13,885 nt of DNA, taken from positions 1 through 13,885 of the forward strand of contig JAJECR010000025.1 in assembly GCA_022821935.1 (NCBI GenBank), given 5' to 3'. Source of the DNA: Candidatus Latescibacterota bacterium. Lineage in GTDB: Bacteria > JAAXHH01. The notes under the pieces were generated by a model. It did not search any database, was not told the DNA's origin, and saw only the letters and a list, made by a program, of their open reading frames with translations. Below, in pieces: positions 5,582 to 13,297 of this stretch. Position 1 is the stretch's first letter; each line of letters opens with the position of its first letter. The position numbers were made by a program, and so were the translations under genes.

Positions 5582-8005
5582 TTAACGGTTGAGAACTTCC
5601 GGTTCAATTTCCTGGTTCCACCGGCATCGGTCAATCCAGTCTTCCCATTTCCCGGCTGCGCCGTCTGAGCCGGCCAGCGTCGCCAGGCGTCCGAAGGTCT
5701 CGGCCGATTGCTCGTAATCCTCCAGGTAGAAGTGCGACATGGCTTCAAGGCGCAGGCTTTCCTGTCGCACGAGTTTGTCCGGGAGGCCAAGCGCATCCGC
5801 TTTGGCCAGATACGTCAACGCCTGTTCGTAGGACCCGGAGAGGAACAGCCAGCGGCCTATGAGGTAGAAGCCCGCCCCGTAGTCCGGCGCAAGATCGCCG
5901 GCGTCCCGGACGGCCAGGACCAGGCGCCAATGGCCGCTCACGGCGGTCAGGTAGGCCATGACCGCGTCCCGGATCGATTCCCGGTCCATCACTTCCATCC
6001 GCAGGGACGCGGCGCGCGACATGGCTTCCGACGCCTGCAGGTCCACGACCGCTTCCCAGCTAAGCCTGGCTTCGTCAAGCCTTCCCGTCTCCCAGGCCGA
6101 ATCGCCGCGGATCAGGTGGGCGTCCGCCAGCAGCCCGACGGTCTGGTCCGGACGTTCGATCAGCCGGGCCGCCGACTCGGTCCGGTCGTAGTTCCCCAGC
6201 CTATAGGTCCCGTAAAGCAGACCTCTCAGGGCCGAGGGGTTTTCAGGCTCCAGCTCAAGCACGCGGTCGAAGTCACGCACGGCGTCCGCATACCGGCGCG
6301 CACTGTAGGCCTGCCAGGCCCGGTCGCTGAGCGCGGCCACCTCGTGGGGACAGCGCCGCCGGAAAATGGCGGGACGAATGAACCGCTGGCGGGCGGTGCG
6401 GAGCTGGTCTTCCCGTAGCTGAATGCCATCCACGAAGGTTTCCCACTCGGCGATCAGTTCCGCCGTCGTCCGCCCGTAGGCTTCCTCCACGGCGCCCGTG
6501 GGAAAGGCCTGCTTGAACGCGGGCAGGCCATAGCGCTCGATCAGGAAGCGCACGAAGGATCCGCAGAGCGTATAACTGCGCGAGGACGCGGCCGTCCAGA
6601 ATCCCGTCATGCTGAGCAGGTTCTCCATTGGCGGCGCAAGGCCCAGTTCGCGCATGGCGCGGCTCCACTCGTGGGGATTCATGGGGGCGTCCTGCCAGTC
6701 CACCGCCTCGGCCAGGCCCTCGTGGAATCCGATCCAGTAGCTGCCGCCGTAGAGCGCGTTCCCGAAAGCGGCGGACACGACATGGACCAGTTCATGCTTC
6801 ACCACGGGATGGGGAAACGCCGCGTTGTTGAGATGCATTTCATCCGACCCCGGGCGCTCGATGGACGTGTGCCGGGCGCCCATGAGCCTTTTCTTCTGGT
6901 CCGCATTGGCGTAGATGTAGGACGCGATGCGCGTCGCCGGAGGCGGCACGTCCAGGTAGCTAATGATCCGGTCGAGCTGATACTCGTGATCACGCGCGAT
7001 GAGCTCGATGTTCCAGTCTGTAATGGTGCTTCGATCGTAGTAGATGTCGAAGTGGGCCGTCTGCCTGTGGCCCCCCAGGGTCTGATGGATATGCGCCCGG
7101 TCGATGACGATGCCCAGCGGCGCCCGGTAGACATAGGCCGCCGCCAGTGCAGCCAGGCATCCCACGAACAGCACCCGCATGACGATGCCCGTCGTGTCGG
7201 TCACGGCCACCGTGGCCGGAGGTGTGGCCGTGTCGGTTGTGGCGGGAGCTGGGGTCGCTTCCGGACTGCCGCCGACCGTACTCCCCCCATCGGGACGGCC
7301 GCCGCGTACCTTCAGTAACCGAGCGGGCCGGATCTTCCAGTTCGACGGGTCGAAGCAGATATGCAGGCCGGCGGCGATCGCCAGGACGGTGACGAGCATG
7401 ATGGCCCGGGCGGTGAGCAGCGTCGTGGTAATGACCACCACTTCATCGTAGATCGGCCCGGGGAAATACCCGATGATCGGGTTATAGGCGAACACGGGCG
7501 GCTCGGTCGCGAGACGATAGAGGCTGATGCCGATCGACAGGAACATGGCGCCCAGAAAAAGCAGCGTGCCGTGCAGCCTTCGTTCCACGGCCAGCGCGCA
7601 GAGCAGCGCGACGGCAGTCGACCAGAGGACGCTTATGCCGGGAAGCAGCAGGTAGAAGGCAAGTCCTTCAGACACGTTACAGAAACCGCTGATCCAGCTT
7701 TTTACGAACATCACGGCCAGCGGCAGCAGGAGCGTCGAGATGGAGAGGACGAATAGCAGGATGAGCAGCGCCGGAAGGCGGGGGTTCCGCATGCGGTCCG
7801 ACCGCCAGCCGGCCACGAGATGGACGGTCATCAGGCCCGTGGCGAAGGTGGCGATGAAGGCCGTCAGGAAGGCGAACTCGAATCCGAGGTCATCCACAAG
7901 GGGCATCTGCGTCATGGCCACGGCCGCCGCCGTCAGGACCACGGTCACGGCCAGGTACGGTCTGCCGCGCAGGATGCCCGTTATGAAGTGCTTATCCAGG
8001 TTCAC
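5582..8005 (-). CDS. Polytopic membrane gluzincin metallopeptidase with C-terminal TPR-like repeats
   Basis: An 807-residue protein in three parts. Residues 1-293 hold about seven hydrophobic helices (near 18-34, 43-66, 78-101, 117-140, 147-163, 189-215 and 274-293). A Pro/Thr-rich linker at 236-270 lies before the last helix. Basic loops (GWRSDRMRNPR, ERRLHG, KIRPARLLKVRGGR) suggest a cytoplasmic N-terminus and put everything after residue 293 in the periplasm. Residues about 310-535 form a zinc-peptidase domain: HELVH at 404-408 gives two His ligands and Glu405. FHEGLAE at 427-433 supplies Glu429, 25 residues after His404, the usual gluzincin third ligand. This resembles the peptidase MA-like group. 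Residues 556-790 look like TPR helices (YADAVRDFDRVLELEPENPSALRGLLYGTYRLGNY). The GTG start at 8005 has no clear ribosome-binding site. The substrate is unknown. It is a single gene, convergent with lptE and divergent from the oxidoreductase. Confidence 0.8.
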   Translation of the reverse strand: MNLDKHFITGILRGRPYLAVTVVLTAAAVAMTQMPLVDDLGFEFAFLTAFIATFATGLMTVHLVAGWRSDRMRNPRLPALLILLFVLSISTLLLPLAVMFVKSWISGFCNVSEGLAFYLLLPGISVLWSTAVALLCALAVERRLHGTLLFLGAMFLSIGISLYRLATEPPVFAYNPIIGYFPGPIYDEVVVITTTLLTARAIMLVTVLAIAAGLHICFDPSNWKIRPARLLKVRGGRPDGGSTVGGSPEATPAPATTDTATPPATVAVTDTTGIVMRVLFVGCLAALAAAYVYRAPLGIVIDRAHIHQTLGGHRQTAHFDIYYDRSTITDWNIELIARDHEYQLDRIISYLDVPPPATRIASYIYANADQKKRLMGARHTSIERPGSDEMHLNNAAFPHPVVKHELVHVVSAAFGNALYGGSYWIGFHEGLAEAVDWQDAPMNPHEWSRAMRELGLAPPMENLLSMTGFWTAASSRSYTLCGSFVRFLIERYGLPAFKQAFPTGAVEEAYGRTTAELIAEWETFVDGIQLREDQLRTARQRFIRPAIFRRRCPHEVAALSDRAWQAYSARRYADAVRDFDRVLELEPENPSALRGLLYGTYRLGNYDRTESAARLIERPDQTVGLLADAHLIRGDSAWETGRLDEARLSWEAVVDLQASEAMSRAASLRMEVMDRESIRDAVMAYLTAVSGHWRLVLAVRDAGDLAPDYGAGFYLIGRWLFLSGSYEQALTYLAKADALGLPDKLVRQESLRLEAMSHFYLEDYEQSAETFGRLATLAGSDGAAGKWEDWIDRCRWNQEIEPEVLNR

Positions 8006-8086
8006 GTTGTGAATGATATACCTATGGACCGAACCGGGCCAGAGGATTCTAAGCGTTTTTGCTGTCGGGCCTGTCCGCGTGGCCGT

Positions 8087-8092
8087 ATTATA
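8087..8092 (-). promoter_or_regulatory. Possible -10 box for the membrane peptidase gene
   Basis: The minus strand reads a perfect TATAAT here, about 82 nt upstream of the GTG at 8005. No recognisable TTGACA lies at 16-18 bp spacing upstream, so the promoter is only half supported. The box lies in the 151-nt divergent spacer shared with the oxidoreductase gene. Confidence 0.25.
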
Positions 8093-8156
8093 ACTGCGTT
8101 TCCAGACTGAGGTTTACCTGTAATAAGATCGACCATAAAGCGAGGAGGGGTGTAAG

Positions 8157-9230
8157 ATGAATCTGGACCTGGCATACCGTCCGGAACTGGGAGAAAAGCG
8201 GGATTACGGCATCGGCATCATCGGGGCGGGAGGGATCGTAAACGCCGCGCACCTGCCTGCCTATCGCAAGGCGGGATTCAACGTGGTCGGTTTGACGGAC
8301 GCGGACGCCGCCAAGGCGGAACAGACCGCCCGGGATTTCGAGGTGCCCAGGGTATATCCTTCCGTGGAAGCGCTGCTCGACGATCCCGCGGTGGAAATCG
8401 TGGACATTGCCGTCCCGCCCTGGCACCAGAAGGATCTCGTCCGGAAAGCGACGGCGGCCGGCAAGCACCTGCTCTGCCAGAAGCCGCTGTCCAACGTATA
8501 CGCCGAAGCCGTCGAGATCGTGGAAATGGCGGAGGAAAGCGGCGTGAAGCTGGCCGTGAACCAGCAGATGCGTTGGGACCAGGCCGTCCGGGCGTCCCGC
8601 ACCCTGCTGAACCGGGGATTGCTGGGCGATCCCGCATCGGCGGTGATTGACGTCAGCATCCTGACCGAATGGCGAGCCTGGCCCTGGGTGCTCGAGGCCG
8701 AGGGTCTCGACCTGATGTTCCACAGCATACATTACTTCGACAGCATGCGGTCCCTCTTCGGTCAACCCGGGCGCGTGTATTCGTCCGGTGCATCCTATCC
8801 CGGACACGTGGCAGCCGGTGAAACACGGACGATCACGGTATTCGAGTACTCGGATACCTTTCGGGCCATGGTGTCCGTCAACCATAACAACTGGACGGAA
8901 GAGCAGTTCGCGACCCTGCGCATCGACGGGACGGAAGGTTATGCCGCCGGGACATTCGGTCTGCTCTACGACTATCCCCACGGTCGGCCGGATACCCTGT
9001 CCTATTCGAGCCGAAAGATCGATTCCGCCAAGACCATTAACCACCGGTTCGAAGAGCGCTGGATACCCGACTCCTTCATCGGTCCGATGGGTGAGTTGAT
9101 GGCAGCCATCGAGCAGGACCGGCTTCCCGAGACCAATGGGAGAGACAACCTCAAGACGCTTCAACTGGTAAACGCCGGCTACCGGTCCATGGCGGAGCAC
9201 CGTGCGGTGGATCCGTCGGAGATCGGGTAG
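8157..9230 (+). CDS. Gfo/Idh/MocA-family NAD(P)-dependent oxidoreductase
   Basis: A 357-residue cytoplasmic dehydrogenase of the family that oxidises or reduces sugars, inositols and related cyclic compounds. The Rossmann N-terminus has GIGIIGAGGIVNAAHLPAY with the glycine motif at 23-27, and an acidic TDAD at 47-50 after beta-2, which favours NAD. The usual EKP motif is CQKP (107-110), keeping catalytic Lys109. GLDLMFHSIHYFDSMR gives the IHxxD pattern with His192 and Asp195, the general acid/base region. AGGAGG eight bases before ATG 8157 fixes the start. The length is normal. The substrate cannot be told: this family is very diverse, and the neighbours are a ThiO-like oxidase and a divergent peptidase rather than a sugar operon. 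The gap to the next gene, 143 nt with its own AT-rich region, suggests separate transcription. Confidence 0.9.
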   Translation: MNLDLAYRPELGEKRDYGIGIIGAGGIVNAAHLPAYRKAGFNVVGLTDADAAKAEQTARDFEVPRVYPSVEALLDDPAVEIVDIAVPPWHQKDLVRKATAAGKHLLCQKPLSNVYAEAVEIVEMAEESGVKLAVNQQMRWDQAVRASRTLLNRGLLGDPASAVIDVSILTEWRAWPWVLEAEGLDLMFHSIHYFDSMRSLFGQPGRVYSSGASYPGHVAAGETRTITVFEYSDTFRAMVSVNHNNWTEEQFATLRIDGTEGYAAGTFGLLYDYPHGRPDTLSYSSRKIDSAKTINHRFEERWIPDSFIGPMGELMAAIEQDRLPETNGRDNLKTLQLVNAGYRSMAEHRAVDPSEIG

Positions 9231-9301
9231 AGTAGAGCCTTTGTAGGTAATAAAGTAACAGGTGAGGCCTTCACGGCGCGGCGATGGCAATATACTGATT
9301 C

Positions 9302-9349
9302 CAACATATTGTCAATGTTGATTATTAAATCAATATTAAATCCTATTGA
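9302..9349 (+). promoter_or_regulatory. AT-rich promoter/operator region before thiO
   Basis: This is the most AT-rich stretch of the window. CAACAT and ATGTTG arms (9302-9320) form an inverted repeat, and TTGATT-ATTA-AATCAA (9319-9334) forms a second one. ATTAAATC occurs twice in tandem, 12 nt apart. TTGTCA at 9309-9314 followed after 17 bp by AATATT at 9332-9337 is a weak promoter candidate for the gene at 9374. The palindromes overlapping it could be a regulator site. No known operator is recognised. Confidence 0.35.
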
Positions 9350-9373
9350 AAGTAGCATTCCAGGACCGGAACC

Positions 9374-10528
9374 ATGCGAACGGACGTTGTCATTGTGGGC
9401 GCGGGCGTAATCGGCCTGTCCATCGCCCACGAAATGCTGTGCCGGGGGACGCGCGTAACCCTCGTGGATTCGCGGCGACCGGGCATGGGCGCCTCCTGGG
9501 CTTCGGCGGGCGTTCTGGCGCCCCAGGGCGCGCTGCCCTTTCACCGCCCCTACCTGGACCTGTGCCTGTCGAGCCGGGACCTGTTCGCGGACTGGTCCGC
9601 CAGGCTGCTGGATGAGACCGGTATCGACATCGAGTACCGGACCGAAGGGGGATTGCAGGTCGCCTTCGACGACGTGGAATCCGAAAAGCTGGCGCAGCGG
9701 TACCGCCACCAGCAGGAACTGGGGCTACCCGTCGAGCAACTCACCGGGGAAGAGGTCCGTACGCTCGAGCCCATGCTCTCGCCGGAAACCCTGTGCGGCC
9801 TGTTGTTCGAAGGGACGCACCAGGTGGAGAACAGGCGGCTCGTGCAGGCCCTGGTCGCCGCGGTCAAAGGCCGGGGAGGAGGCTTCCGCACTGGGGATCC
9901 GGTCATCGATTTGATTGTTCGACGAAATCGGGCGGGCGGGGTCGTCCTGCCGGGCGAACGCATCGGCGCGGACCGGGTGGTCATCGCGGCCGGCGCTTGG
10001 TCCGGCCTGCTGAACTGGCTACCCGATCCTGCGCCGCCCGTGCAACCCGTACGGGGCCAGATCGTCTGTGTGGACGGAAGCGCGTTGACCCCCATTGCAC
10101 GGATCATCAACGGGCTGGGCCAATACCTCGTGCCCCGCCGGGACGGGCGCGTGCTGCTGGGCGCTACGGTGGAAAAGACGGGTTTCGACACCAGGGTGAC
10201 GGCCGGCGGCCTGTCTGCCGTGATGAAGAACGGGCTCAACATGGCGCCCGCCCTGGCCGGTGCGCCGGTCGTGGAGACCTGGGCGGGACTGCGTCCCATG
10301 TCGAAGGATGGCAAGCCCATACTCGGCCAGGCAGGTCTCGAACACCTCATCCTTGCCACAGGCCACTACCGCAATGGCATACTCCTGGCGCCAATAACCG
10401 GCAGGTTGATCGCGGATTACCTGGAAACCGGCGAAGTACCGGCGGCCATGGTCCCGTTCCTGCCGGATCGTTTTGAAGGAAAAGCGGCAAGGAACGACTC
10501 GAACGCCTCGACCGAATTAGAAGAATGA
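9374..10528 (+). CDS. thiO: FAD-dependent glycine oxidase ThiO-type amine/amino-acid oxidase
   Basis: A 384-residue flavoenzyme of the D-amino-acid oxidase/GlyOx group. VVIVGAGVIGLSIAHE at 5-20 binds the FAD ADP part, with Asp32 at the end of beta-2. GASWASAGVLAPQG at 39-52 is the block typical of ThiO. VENRRLVQAL, VVIAAGAWSG, ETWAGLRPMSKDGKPILG and ATGHYRNGILLAPITG (328-343, including Arg333) complete the family pattern. ThiO oxidises glycine to iminoglyoxylate for thiazole synthesis, or deaminates glycine, sarcosine and D-amino acids. No thiS, thiG or other thiamin gene is near, so a catabolic role is equally likely. ATG 9374 is preceded by AGGA at eight bases. The 3' end overlaps the convergent TPP-enzyme gene by 12 nt. 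A thiamin link through that neighbour, which needs TPP, is suggestive only. Confidence 0.82.
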   Translation: MRTDVVIVGAGVIGLSIAHEMLCRGTRVTLVDSRRPGMGASWASAGVLAPQGALPFHRPYLDLCLSSRDLFADWSARLLDETGIDIEYRTEGGLQVAFDDVESEKLAQRYRHQQELGLPVEQLTGEEVRTLEPMLSPETLCGLLFEGTHQVENRRLVQALVAAVKGRGGGFRTGDPVIDLIVRRNRAGGVVLPGERIGADRVVIAAGAWSGLLNWLPDPAPPVQPVRGQIVCVDGSALTPIARIINGLGQYLVPRRDGRVLLGATVEKTGFDTRVTAGGLSAVMKNGLNMAPALAGAPVVETWAGLRPMSKDGKPILGQAGLEHLILATGHYRNGILLAPITGRLIADYLETGEVPAAMVPFLPDRFEGKAARNDSNASTELEE

Positions 10529-12151
10529 GAAGTCGATTTCCTTGCTGGTCATGAACTCCAGCAGCGCCGGCACGCCCTCCTCGGTCTTCCGGATACCCCG
10601 CTTCAGCGCCGGGATGATCTCATCGGGAGACTCGACCCGCTCCCCGTAACCACCGAAGGCTTCCGCCATCAGGGCGTAGTTCCCCGAAATGTCCGTCGCG
10701 CCGTACTTTGCCTGCGACGTGGGCATGACGGGGATCTCGATGGCCATGGAGTGGTTGTTGAAGAGGACGGAGAGGATGGGGATGCGCTCGCGCACGGCCG
10801 TTTCAAAGTCCATGCCCGTGAAACCGATGGCCGCGTCGCCCCACACGTTGATGCAGAGCCGGTCCGGGTGGGCCAGTTTCGCCCCCATGGCCAGGCCGAG
10901 GCCGTAGCCGAGCTGGGTGGTCTTGCCCCATCCGATGTAGCTCAGGGGCGTGGTCGAGGGCCAGAAGGGGGTGAGCTGGTCGCGCGGACTGCCCGCGTCA
11001 TGCGTGATGACCGTCCGGTCGATGTCGACCGTCTCTATCATGTCGCTGATGACCCGGTACGGCGAGAATGGCGTTGACGCGTCCTTCAGTTTCGGCGTCC
11101 AGGCTTTCATCCAGCGCTGCCGGATCGCCTGGATCTCGCGCACGACCCCGTCCCGCCTGCCGCGCGGCTTGTTTTTCAGCCGGTCCGAAACCTCGTCGAT
11201 GAGGGCCCGGAGTATGAGCGCGGCGTCGCCCACGACCGGATAGTGGCACGCCACGTCCTTGTTGATGTCGCCGGGGTCCAGCGTGGCGTGGATGTAAGTC
11301 TTGCCCTCGGGCATCGTCAGTCCGAAGTTCGTCCGGGTGAAGCTGCATCCGATGCCGAAGATCACGTCGGCATTCTGAACGAAGACATGAACAGGTTCCG
11401 GCATCGACCGGCCCCCGTTTCCCAAGGAGAGGGGGTGGTTTTCCGGGAAGGCGCTCTTTCCGTCCAGGCTGGTGGTCACCGGAGCTTCCAGCAGCTCGGC
11501 CAGTTGCTTCAGTTCGGACCAGGCCTGGGCATAGTGCACCCCTTGTCCGGCGTAGATGACCGGCCGTTCCGCCGCGACCAAAGCCTCGGCGGCGTCACGC
11601 ACCGCGTCTGGATCGGGGCCGACGCGCACGGACGGGGTCGGCCGGTAGTCCAGCGGTCCGGGCACCTCTTCGCCCAGTATGTCGGTCGGGAACTCCACGA
11701 GTGCCGGTCCGGGTCGGCCGTTTTTCACCTGGGTAAACGCCCGCCGCATGACCTCCGATACGTTCTCGGGCTGTACCAGGTATTCGCAGGACTTCGTGAT
11801 GTGCTGGAAGTTGAGATAGGCGTGGAAATTCGGCGGTAACTGGGCGACCTTCCTCCGGTGTCCCATGGGGAGCACCACGATGGGCACCGATTCGCCAAAG
11901 GCCTGGGCCACCCCGCCATAGGCGTTCTCCGTGCCCGGTCCGCTCTGCATGCAGAATACGCCGATTTTCTGCCCCGACGACATCCGACTGATCGCGTCCG
12001 CCATGTGGAGACCGATCCGCTCCTGGCGGACGATCACCGTGCGGATGTCCAGTTCGGCGGCGGTCTCGATCAACGGATTCACCGGATACGCGAAAAGGTA
12101 CTCGACCCCTTCCTTCTTCAATACGTGGGCAACCGCCTGCGCGACGTTCAT
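10517..12151 (-). CDS. Thiamine-diphosphate-dependent enzyme of the acetolactate synthase/decarboxylase superfamily
   Basis: A 544-residue three-domain TPP enzyme. The N-terminal PYR domain has VRQERIGLHMADAISR with Glu44, the residue that activates the cofactor, and QSGPGTENAYGG. The middle domain (about 185-330) includes PVIYAGQGVHYAQA and NADVIFGIGCSFTR. The C-terminal PP domain has WGDAAIGFTGMDFETAVRERIPILSVLFNN from 437. This is the Mg/TPP motif with Asp439 and Asn465-466 in the right spacing but GDA in place of the usual GDG. Members include acetohydroxyacid synthase, glyoxylate carboligase, oxalyl-CoA, sulfopyruvate and benzoylformate decarboxylases; none fits well enough to name. GAGG lies upstream of ATG 12151. 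It is 85 nt downstream of the threonine/serine dehydratase, whose 2-oxo acid products could be its substrates. Confidence 0.88.
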   Translation of the reverse strand: MNVAQAVAHVLKKEGVEYLFAYPVNPLIETAAELDIRTVIVRQERIGLHMADAISRMSSGQKIGVFCMQSGPGTENAYGGVAQAFGESVPIVVLPMGHRRKVAQLPPNFHAYLNFQHITKSCEYLVQPENVSEVMRRAFTQVKNGRPGPALVEFPTDILGEEVPGPLDYRPTPSVRVGPDPDAVRDAAEALVAAERPVIYAGQGVHYAQAWSELKQLAELLEAPVTTSLDGKSAFPENHPLSLGNGGRSMPEPVHVFVQNADVIFGIGCSFTRTNFGLTMPEGKTYIHATLDPGDINKDVACHYPVVGDAALILRALIDEVSDRLKNKPRGRRDGVVREIQAIRQRWMKAWTPKLKDASTPFSPYRVISDMIETVDIDRTVITHDAGSPRDQLTPFWPSTTPLSYIGWGKTTQLGYGLGLAMGAKLAHPDRLCINVWGDAAIGFTGMDFETAVRERIPILSVLFNNHSMAIEIPVMPTSQAKYGATDISGNYALMAEAFGGYGERVESPDEIIPALKRGIRKTEEGVPALLEFMTSKEIDFSFF

Positions 12152-12172
12152 GTCGTCCTCGTTTCCCTTCGT

Positions 12173-12255
12173 TCAGATTGTGGCGTCAGATTGTTGAATC
12201 AAATTGTGGAGTTTAAATCGTCCAGGTAGTGGGAGGTTATTCGTTCAGGTAGTGG
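12173..12255 (-). repeat. 13-nt tandem repeat and copied gene end between dehydratase and TPP gene
   Basis: On the plus strand four 13-nt units begin at 12173, 12186, 12199 and 12212, with consensus TCAGATTGTGGAG. The first three share 9-10 bases with one another and the fourth is decayed. Next to them TCGTCCAGGTAGTGG (12218-12232) is a near-copy, 23 nt away, of TCGTTCAGGTAGTGG (12241-12255), which encodes the last residues (HYLNE) of the dehydratase. The end of the gene has therefore been duplicated into the spacer, out of frame and beyond the stop codon. Confidence 0.65.
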
Positions 12256-13208
12256 ACCATTTCCCGCACGCCGTCCATCCCCAGGTTGCCGCCGCTGAAC
12301 AGTGCGGCGATACGCTGTCCCCGCCACGCAGCAGCCTCGCGCATGCACAGGGCGAATACCGCAGCGGCGGCGCCTTCCGCAATGAACCCGGTGTGCTCGA
12401 GTACCACGGGGATCGCCTGTTTCATCTCTTCTTCGGTTACGAGGTGCATTTCGTCTACCAGGTCTTTCAGTACATCGTAAGCCAGTCCGCCCGGGTAGGT
12501 CGTCGCCAGTCCCCCGGCAAAGGTGTCGCAGGTTTCCGTGGTCACGGCCTTTCCTTCCCGCCAGGACCGGTACACCGACGGCGCGTTGGACGCCTGGACG
12601 CCGATGAGGCGCACGTCCGGGTTGATGGCCTTGATCGCCGTACCCACCCCCGCAATCAGGTTGCCGCCGCCCACGGGCAGCACCACGGCATCCACGTCCG
12701 GCAGGTCCTCCATGATCTCCAGGCCGATCGTGCCCGCGCCCGCCATGAGCCCGAAGTCTTCTCCATCCTCGATATACACCATCCCTGTTTCTTCAGCGAT
12801 CTGCCGGGACCGCGCGAACCCGTCTGCGATCGTCTCGCCGTGGACAACCAGGTCGGCGCCGAGACGCCGAATGGCCTGGCTCTTGACGTCCGGCGTTCCG
12901 TGGGGCACGACCACCGTGACGGGAACGCCCATCACGCCGCCCCCATAGGCGATGCCCTGCCCGTGGTTGCCGGTGGACGCCGTCGTGACGCCCCGGGCGC
13001 GCTGCTCTTCGCCCAGCAGGGACATGGTGTACAGCCCGCCCCTGACCTTGAACGAGCGGATGGGCTGGAAGTTCTCGTACTTGACGTGGAGTTCCAGCCC
13101 CAGCGCCTCGCTGAACCCGGCGGAACGGTACATCGGCGTCGGCGCCAGGTGCTCATTCAGGAAGCGGCGTGCTTTGACGATATCCGGAAGTGTGGGGTGG
13201 GAGGGCAT
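12237..13208 (-). CDS. PLP-dependent threonine/serine dehydratase-like enzyme (fold type II, no ACT domain)
   Basis: A 323-residue cytoplasmic enzyme. RSFKVRGG at 51-58 holds Lys54, the Schiff-base lysine. ASTGNHGQG at 77-85 is the carboxylate-binding loop, VGGGN at 179-183 is the phosphate loop, and Ser305 in SGGN contacts the pyridine nitrogen. It would convert L-threonine to 2-oxobutyrate plus ammonia and L-serine to pyruvate. The catabolic TdcB, serine racemase and hydroxyectoine-pathway EutB enzymes share this size and lack of an ACT domain, so the substrate is open. The regulatory C-terminus of biosynthetic IlvA is missing, so isoleucine feedback is not expected. The ATG at 13208 has no Shine-Dalgarno; the upstream region carries three stacked TTGACA-like boxes. 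The TPP enzyme follows on the same strand, possibly as one transcript. Confidence 0.9.
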   Translation of the reverse strand: MPSHPTLPDIVKARRFLNEHLAPTPMYRSAGFSEALGLELHVKYENFQPIRSFKVRGGLYTMSLLGEEQRARGVTTASTGNHGQGIAYGGGVMGVPVTVVVPHGTPDVKSQAIRRLGADLVVHGETIADGFARSRQIAEETGMVYIEDGEDFGLMAGAGTIGLEIMEDLPDVDAVVLPVGGGNLIAGVGTAIKAINPDVRLIGVQASNAPSVYRSWREGKAVTTETCDTFAGGLATTYPGGLAYDVLKDLVDEMHLVTEEEMKQAIPVVLEHTGFIAEGAAAAVFALCMREAAAWRGQRIAALFSGGNLGMDGVREMVHYLNE

Positions 13209-13225
13209 GACTTGAATCAGTGTTT

Positions 13226-13253
13226 TGTCAGGAATTTGTCAAGGCTTTGTCAA
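13226..13253 (-). repeat. 11-nt repeat of TTGACA-like boxes before the dehydratase
   Basis: On the minus strand TTGACA occurs at 13253-13248 and 13242-13237, and CTGACA at 13231-13226, each exactly 11 bp apart. The spacing is about one helical turn, so the boxes lie on the same face of the DNA. Each resembles a -35 element, but no good -10 follows at 16-18 bp; the best is TGATTC at 13219-13214. Either a tandem slippage product or a phased binding site is possible. Confidence 0.5.
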
Positions 13254-13297
13254 GGCGCAAGACGATGCTTGCAGGCCATAACTACCTGGCGCAACGA

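Noticed and set aside
8113..8141. TTTACC-N17-TAAAGC as a plus-strand promoter for the oxidoreductase
   Set aside because: The -10 matches poorly and transcription would start inside the ribosome-binding site.
8088..9290. 400-codon minus-strand open frame covering the Gfo/Idh/MocA gene
   Set aside because: The plus strand carries a Rossmann motif, the QKP motif and a strong ribosome-binding site; the antisense frame has none and ends inside promoter sequence.
12173..12224. 13-nt direct repeats as a CRISPR array
   Set aside because: Units are contiguous with no spacers, too short and degenerate, and there are no cas genes.
13256..13275. GCAAG-CATCGT-CTTGC hairpin as terminator of the beta-barrel or dehydratase genes
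   Set aside because: There is no T run after the stem on either strand and the stem is only five base pairs.
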